22,123 bases of DNA from Gammaproteobacteria bacterium UBA5338 (GTDB lineage: Bacteria; Pseudomonadota; Gammaproteobacteria; Pseudomonadales; UBA5862): positions 1 to 22,123 of the forward strand of contig DHQM01000240.1 of NCBI GenBank assembly GCA_002408105.1, given 5' to 3'. Position numbers and translations under genes: made by a program. The notes under the pieces were generated by a model that saw nothing but the letters and a program-made list of their open reading frames with translations, had not been told where the DNA came from and ran no database searches. Shown here in pieces: positions 17,441-22,123 of this stretch (position 1 is the stretch's first letter; every line of letters starts with the position of its first letter).

Positions 17441-18387
17441 GAATAGGCATTGATCTCGGGGGTACCAAGATCGAGGCGATCGCCCTGGATGCCCAAGGGC
17501 GCACGCTGACACGCAGACGGGTGTCCACGCCCCACAGCGGCTACGGGGACACTTTGGACGCCATCGTCGGGTTGGTCGGATCCGTTGAACAGGAGTTGGT
17601 GACCAAGGGCTCGGTCGGCATCGGTACCCCGGGCGCGGTCTCTCGGGTTACCGGTCGCATCAAAAACAGCAACTCGACCTGTCTGAATGGCCAACCGTTG
17701 CGCGAAGACCTTGAAGCGCGCTTGGACCGCCCGGTCCGCCTCGCGAACGATGCGGACTGTTTTGCACTTTCTGAGGCGATGGATGGTGCCGGCAAAGGTG
17801 CCCGCACCGTCTGGGGTGTGATTCTGGGTACCGGTGCCGGTAGCGGCGTGGTGGTGGAGGGAAAGCTGCTGCGGGGGTGCAATGCCATTGCCGGCGAATG
17901 GGGGCACAACCCACTGTACTATGGTCAAGCAGGTGAGACGTGGCAAAACCTTGAGGGCGCCGAGAAGCCACCCCGGCCCCTTCTTTGCGGCAACGGCGAG
18001 CGGCTGTGCAATTGTGGGCGGCTAAATTGTGTGGAGACCTATGTTTCGGGGACAGGTCTTGAGATGACCTGGGAGCAGGCCACGGGTCAGCGAGCCAGCG
18101 GGCTGCATATTGCCGCCGAAGACCGTGCAGGCAACCCCAACGCAGCCGCTGTGTTGGCTCGTTACGAATCGCACTTGGCGCGGGCGCTGGCCACAGTCAT
18201 CAACGTGCTGGATCCAGACGTGGTGGTGTTGGGCGGTGGACTTTCCAACTTGACCCGTCTGTACAGCAATGTGCCGCGGCTGTGGTTGCCCCACATCTTT
18301 ACGGACCGCGTAGAGACCCGGCTGGTGCGTGCGGTGCATGGTGACTCGAGTGGTGTGCGGGGTGCAGCCTGGCTGTGGCCGAACTGA
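17437..18387 (+). CDS. mak: ROK-family fructokinase (Mak type)
   Basis: A 316-residue sugar kinase of the ROK family, very close in pattern to E. coli Mak (fructokinase), which phosphorylates fructose to fructose 6-phosphate with ATP. Visible are the phosphate-binding DLGGTK (6-11), KNSNSTCLNGQP (76-87), the catalytic Asp105 in ANDADC, GTGAGSG (131-137), GEWGHNPL (153-160) with zinc-binding His157, and the CNCGRLNCVE cysteines (Cys191, 193, 198). The C terminus GDSSGVRGAAWLWP is also Mak-like. A loop of about 10-15 residues before the cysteines is longer than in E. coli. N-acetylglucosamine kinase is the main alternative. The ATG lies in the ATGA overlap with the binding-protein gene; aceE follows after 39 nt. 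Confidence 0.93.
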   Translation: MRIGIDLGGTKIEAIALDAQGRTLTRRRVSTPHSGYGDTLDAIVGLVGSVEQELVTKGSVGIGTPGAVSRVTGRIKNSNSTCLNGQPLREDLEARLDRPVRLANDADCFALSEAMDGAGKGARTVWGVILGTGAGSGVVVEGKLLRGCNAIAGEWGHNPLYYGQAGETWQNLEGAEKPPRPLLCGNGERLCNCGRLNCVETYVSGTGLEMTWEQATGQRASGLHIAAEDRAGNPNAAAVLARYESHLARALATVINVLDPDVVVLGGGLSNLTRLYSNVPRLWLPHIFTDRVETRLVRAVHGDSSGVRGAAWLWPN

Positions 18388-18389
18388 TT

Positions 18390-18415
18390 GGCCCCATCGT
18401 GGGGCTGCGTACGCA
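18390..18415 (+). promoter_or_regulatory. Two adjacent dyads between mak and aceE
   Basis: GCCCCA-TCG-TGGGGC (18391-18405, with a G-T pair outside) is followed at once by the perfect palindrome TGCGTACGCA (18406-18415). The palindrome abuts the aceE ribosome-binding site AGGAG (18416-18420). It may be an RNA processing or attenuation element or a protein site; no T-tract follows, so it is not a standard terminator. Confidence 0.4.
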
Positions 18416-18426
18416 GGAGTGTAGGA

Positions 18427-21099
18427 ATGACCGATTCGACCCCTGAAGACCTGGACCCGATAGAAACCCAGGAGTGGCTTGATGCGCTTGAGGGCGTCAT
18501 TGACCACGATGGGGTGGAGCGGGCCGGGTACCTGTTGCAGCAACTGGTTGTGCATGCCCGAGAGCGTGGGTTGCGCGCGCCCAATGCCGTGACCACGCCG
18601 TACCGAAATACCATTGCCCCCAACGATGAAAGGCGCATTCCCGGAGACCTGTTCATGGACCGCCGACTGCGCTCGTTGATTCGTTGGAATGCGTTCGCGA
18701 TGGTCATGCGGGCCAGCCAAACGGAGCACGAGCTGGGCGGACACATCAGCAGTTTCGCGTCCAGCGCGACGCTTTATGAGACTGGCTTCAACTACTTTTT
18801 CCGCGCCCCAACCGAGTCGCACCCGGGCGACCTGGTGTATTTTCAGGGGCATTCTGCACCCGGCATCTATGCCCGCGCGTACCTTGAGGGGCGCCTTGAC
18901 GAGGCACACCTGGAGCAGTTCCGGCAGGAGGTCGATGGCGTGGGCCTGTCCTCCTATCCCCACCCCTGGCTGATGCCCAACTATTGGCAGTTTCCGACCG
19001 TCTCCATGGGCCTTGGACCCATTCAGGCAATCTATCAGGCACAATTCTCACGCTACCTTGAGAACCGCGGCCTGATGCCCGCTTCGGACCGCAAAATCTG
19101 GTGCTTTCTCGGCGACGGGGAGTGTGACGAGCCAGAATCACTCGGTGCCATCTCTCTTGCCGGGCGGGACCGCCTCGACAACTTGGTGTTTGTGGTCAAT
19201 TGCAACTTGCAGCGCCTGGACGGACCGGTGCGTGGCAACGGAAAGATCATCCAGGAGTTGGAAGGGCAGTTCACGGGGGCCGGCTGGAATGTCATCAAGG
19301 TGGTTTGGGGGCAACTGTGGGATGCGCTGTTCGCTCGCGACCAGGGCAACTGGTTGCAAAAGCGCATGGACGAGGTGGTCGACGGCGAGTTCCAGAACTA
19401 CAAGGCCAAGGGAGGCGGGTACACCCGCGAGCACTTTTTCGGGCACTACCCTGAACTCGCTGCCATGGTCGAAGACCTCACCGATGACGACATCTATCGG
19501 CTCAACCGTGGCGGACACGATCCCGCCAAGGTGTTTGCTGCCTATGCTGCAGCCGTGCGCACCACGGGCAAGCCAACCGTCATTTTGGCGAAAACGATCA
19601 AAGGGTATGGTTTCGGCACCGAAGTGCAGGCACAGAACTACACCCACTCCGTGAAGAAGCTCGACTGGGACAACATGCGAGCGTTCCGCGATCGCTTTGA
19701 CATCCCACTCAACGACCAGCAACTCAAGGAAGTGCCGTTCTATCGGCCTGCTCCCGACAGCCCCGAGATCCAGTACCTGAAGCAGCAACGCGCAGCCCTC
19801 GGGGGGTTCGTGCCGCAGCGCCACAGTGAACTGGCGCCACTGCGCACCCCGACACTGGACCTGTTCGAAACCCAACTGAAGGGCAGTGGTGAGCGCTCGA
19901 TTTCGACCACAATGGCGTTCGTGCGCATGCTCACCAGCCTGATGAAGGACAAGGAGATTGGCGATCGCGTGGTCCCCATCGTCCCGGATGAGGCACGCAC
20001 CTTCGGTATGGAGGGGATGTTTCGGCAGTTCGGGATTTTCGCGCCCGGTGGGCAGCTGTATGAGCCTGTGGATTCGGAGCAGATTCTCGGCTACCACGAA
20101 GCCAAGGACGGGCGCATTCTGGAGCAGGGGATCACTGAGGCGGGTTCGATGGCTTCCTGGATCGCGGCTGCCACTTCGTACAGCAACAACCGCCTGCCGA
20201 TGCTGCCGTTCTATATCTTCTACTCAATGTTTGGGTTCCAGCGCGTGGGCGATCTGGCATGGGCAGCCGGCGACATTCAGGCAAGGGGCTTTCTGATCGG
20301 CGCCACGTCGGGGCGAACCACCCTCAATGGCGAGGGTCTGCAGCATCAGGATGGGCACAGCCTGTTGCTGGCCTCGACCATTCCCAACTGCCATGCCTAC
20401 GATCCAACCTATGCATACGAGTTGGCAGTCATTCTGCAACGAGGTGTGGACGCGATGTACCGGCAGGGCGAGAACCGCTTCTACTACATCACCACACTCA
20501 ATGAGAACTACGTGCAGCCCGCGATGCCGAAAGGAGTAGAAGATGACATCGAGCGCGGTCTCTATGTCTTGCGTGAACTGACCCCCGAAGAGAAAGACCC
20601 AGTCGGCTGTATTCAATTGATCGGCAGTGGAGCAATCCTCCGGGAGGTGGAGGCCGCAGCCGAGATCCTGGCGACCGAGCATGCTGTGCGGGTTCGTGTG
20701 CTCAGTGCTCCAGGCTGGAACCAACTGCGCAGAGCCGGAATGGAGGCCGCCCGCTGGAACATGCTGCACCCGGATTCCGAACCACGAAGCTGCCATGTGA
20801 GCGACACCCTGGCGCAGATGGATGCCCCGGTGGTGGCGGCGTCTGACTACATGCGGGCAGTACCTGAGCAAATTCGCGAATACATTCCAGGTGCCTACTA
20901 CACACTGGGTACGGACGGGTATGGACGCAGCGACAGCAGGGCCAAATTGCGCAGTTTTTTCGAAGTGAGCCGCCACCACGTTGTCGTGGCGGCGTTGTAT
21001 GCCCTCGCCAAGCAAGGCCAGGTCGACATCTCGCAGGTCTCGAAAGCAATTGAAGCCGCGAAGATTGATCCCGAAGCCGCCGCCCCCTGGCTGCGGTAG
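18427..21099 (+). CDS. aceE: Pyruvate dehydrogenase E1 component, homodimeric type
   Basis: An 890-residue thiamine-diphosphate enzyme matching E. coli AceE (887 aa) over its whole length. It decarboxylates pyruvate and transfers the acetyl group to the lipoyl arm of E2. The ThDP/Mg motif runs from GDGECDEPES (229-238) to NCNLQRLDGP (about 258-267); E. coli has Met where this has Cys233. EGQFTGAGWNVIKVVWG and the C-terminal ASDYMRAVPEQIREYIPG and TDGYGRSDSR regions are also conserved. ATG 18427 has AGGAG 6 nt upstream, and no pdhR gene precedes it. aceF follows after 42 nt with its own ribosome-binding site. The N-terminal 55 residues, needed for E2 binding in E. coli, are present (EDLDPIETQEWLDALEGV). 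Confidence 0.98.
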   Translation: MTDSTPEDLDPIETQEWLDALEGVIDHDGVERAGYLLQQLVVHARERGLRAPNAVTTPYRNTIAPNDERRIPGDLFMDRRLRSLIRWNAFAMVMRASQTEHELGGHISSFASSATLYETGFNYFFRAPTESHPGDLVYFQGHSAPGIYARAYLEGRLDEAHLEQFRQEVDGVGLSSYPHPWLMPNYWQFPTVSMGLGPIQAIYQAQFSRYLENRGLMPASDRKIWCFLGDGECDEPESLGAISLAGRDRLDNLVFVVNCNLQRLDGPVRGNGKIIQELEGQFTGAGWNVIKVVWGQLWDALFARDQGNWLQKRMDEVVDGEFQNYKAKGGGYTREHFFGHYPELAAMVEDLTDDDIYRLNRGGHDPAKVFAAYAAAVRTTGKPTVILAKTIKGYGFGTEVQAQNYTHSVKKLDWDNMRAFRDRFDIPLNDQQLKEVPFYRPAPDSPEIQYLKQQRAALGGFVPQRHSELAPLRTPTLDLFETQLKGSGERSISTTMAFVRMLTSLMKDKEIGDRVVPIVPDEARTFGMEGMFRQFGIFAPGGQLYEPVDSEQILGYHEAKDGRILEQGITEAGSMASWIAAATSYSNNRLPMLPFYIFYSMFGFQRVGDLAWAAGDIQARGFLIGATSGRTTLNGEGLQHQDGHSLLLASTIPNCHAYDPTYAYELAVILQRGVDAMYRQGENRFYYITTLNENYVQPAMPKGVEDDIERGLYVLRELTPEEKDPVGCIQLIGSGAILREVEAAAEILATEHAVRVRVLSAPGWNQLRRAGMEAARWNMLHPDSEPRSCHVSDTLAQMDAPVVAASDYMRAVPEQIREYIPGAYYTLGTDGYGRSDSRAKLRSFFEVSRHHVVVAALYALAKQGQVDISQVSKAIEAAKIDPEAAAPWLR

Positions 21100-21141
21100 T
21101 CGATGGTTCACCTCTGGACAGTGGAGCCATAGGAGTCAAGC

Positions 21142-22123
21142 GTGACAGATACAACTCTCAAGGTGCCGGATTTGGGTGGTGCAGACAGCGCCGAAGTGAT
21201 CGAACTTCTAGTGGCTGAGGGCGACCAGATCGAAGAGGGTCAGTCATTGCTCGTGGTTGAATCGGAGAAGGCAAGCGTTGAGATTCCCGCTTCCGCCGCC
21301 GGTCAACTGAAGCGGCTGCTCGTCGCTGTGGGCGATGAGCTGTCGGAGGGAACCGAAATCGCCGTTGTGGCCGCTGGTGAATCCGAAGTTGCTGAAGCCG
21401 ATGAGGACGAACTTGCTGAACAGGAGGCCCCTGCCGATAAGGAGGCTTCAGGGCAGGCGTCACCGGACGCGGCGGAGTCCGCTTCCGGTGTGCACGAGCA
21501 GTCAAGCGACGATCCAGAGTCAACCAGCGCTCCCGAGGCCATCGAAGGGACTGCGGGTGGCGATACTGGTGAGCCGCTTGATGGTACGAGTGACGATTCG
21601 GAAGGGGCTGCCGCTTTGATTGAGGTCCCTGACATTGGCGGCGAGCCGGCAGAGGTGATCGAGTTGCTGGTCGCAGAGGGCGACCGCATTGAAATGGACA
21701 CCCCTGTTGTCGTGCTGGAGTCGGAGAAGGCTTCGCTTGAGGTTCCGGCCACCGAAGCTGGCACTGTGGCTTCAGTGAGAGTCAAGGTGGGGGACCAAGT
21801 CGAGCAAGGGATGCCGCTCTTGAGGGTGCATACCGATTCGGCGAAGAAAGCGCAGCGCGCTGCACCGTCCAAGACAGAATCAACATCAGCGGATGGACGG
21901 CACGCGGAAGCCGCGCGAGGCGCCGATGATCAGGCAACCGGGGGTGCACCTGAGTCGCGCGCGACCGCCGCTGCACCCAAGGCGAAACCACAGCGATCGG
22001 AACCTGAGCAGCCGGCGCAAGGCACAGCTCACGCGGGTCCCGCGGTCCGCAAGCTGGCGCGGGAACTCGGCGTGGACCTCTCCCGGGTCGATGAAACGGG
22101 ACGCAAGGGCCGAGTGTTGAAAT
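21142..22123 (+). CDS. aceF: Pyruvate dehydrogenase E2 (dihydrolipoyl acetyltransferase), 5' part
   Basis: The first 327 residues of the E2 core protein of pyruvate dehydrogenase; the frame is open at the right edge, so the catalytic acetyltransferase domain is outside. Two lipoyl domains are visible, with the lipoylated lysines at Lys43 (ESEKASVEIP) and Lys196 (ESEKASLEVP). They are joined by an acidic Ala/Glu/Asp/Ser linker (about 80-155). A second Ala/Pro/Glu linker (about 230-298) leads into the start of the peripheral subunit-binding domain (300-327: VRKLARELGVDLSRV, then TGRKGRVLK). The start is GTG 21142 with AGGAG 6 nt upstream and the expected domain start just behind it. It is 42 nt after aceE, in the usual aceE-aceF order; lpd would be expected beyond the window. 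Confidence 0.97.
   Translation, partial: MTDTTLKVPDLGGADSAEVIELLVAEGDQIEEGQSLLVVESEKASVEIPASAAGQLKRLLVAVGDELSEGTEIAVVAAGESEVAEADEDELAEQEAPADKEASGQASPDAAESASGVHEQSSDDPESTSAPEAIEGTAGGDTGEPLDGTSDDSEGAAALIEVPDIGGEPAEVIELLVAEGDRIEMDTPVVVLESEKASLEVPATEAGTVASVRVKVGDQVEQGMPLLRVHTDSAKKAQRAAPSKTESTSADGRHAEAARGADDQATGGAPESRATAAAPKAKPQRSEPEQPAQGTAHAGPAVRKLARELGVDLSRVDETGRKGRVLK

Overview
The window is bacterial chromosomal DNA of high G+C (roughly 60% by eye), densely coded, with short intergenic gaps. I see no tRNA, rRNA, CRISPR array, insertion sequence or phage gene. The best guide to the organism is gene order. nadC, a DUF1631 gene, ampD and ampE, followed by aceE and aceF, is a backbone seen with variations in Gammaproteobacteria (E. 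coli has nadC-ampD-ampE-aroP-pdhR-aceE-aceF). Together with miaE, fadH and an E. coli-like soluble pyrophosphatase, this points to a high-G+C gammaproteobacterium, probably aerobic and able to use fatty acids. The exact lineage cannot be read from this sequence alone.

Left part (1-8.4 kb), lipid and CoA metabolism plus tRNA modification. The 3' end of an acyl-CoA synthetase gene (+) meets, stop codon on stop codon, a two-gene unit on the minus strand: miaE (tRNA ms2io6A hydroxylase), then a GT-A glycosyltransferase-like gene coupled to it by a TGATG overlap. Next come an MBL-fold hydrolase (+), a thiolase-like protein type 1 lacking two canonical thiolase catalytic motifs (-), and divergent from it fadH (2,4-dienoyl-CoA reductase) followed by an NAD-type short-chain dehydrogenase (+). 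These genes fit degradation of unsaturated or cyclic acyl-CoA compounds.

Middle (8.4-12.4 kb), pyrophosphate and NAD. A soluble family I pyrophosphatase (ppa, -) lies divergent from a membrane pyrophosphatase of the K+-dependent sequence class (hppA, +). They are separated by a 357-nt gap, the only gene-free stretch over 300 nt. hppA converges on nadC (-), with a strong hairpin between them.

Right part (12.4-22.1 kb), all on the plus strand: a DUF1631 protein with a C-terminal PilZ-like segment; ampD and ampE (peptidoglycan recycling amidase and its membrane partner); an exported BtuF-like binding protein whose stop overlaps the start of a Mak-type ROK fructokinase; then aceE and the 5' part of aceF (two lipoyl domains and the start of the subunit-binding domain), cut by the window edge. 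Where E. coli has aroP and pdhR, this genome has the binding protein and the sugar kinase, so no adjacent pyruvate-responsive regulator is visible.

I found no clear, self-contained new system. The most interesting leads are the miaE-glycosyltransferase coupling, the divergent pair of pyrophosphatases, the degenerate thiolase with an operator-like site in its divergent promoter region, and the two dyads packed just before the aceE ribosome-binding site.
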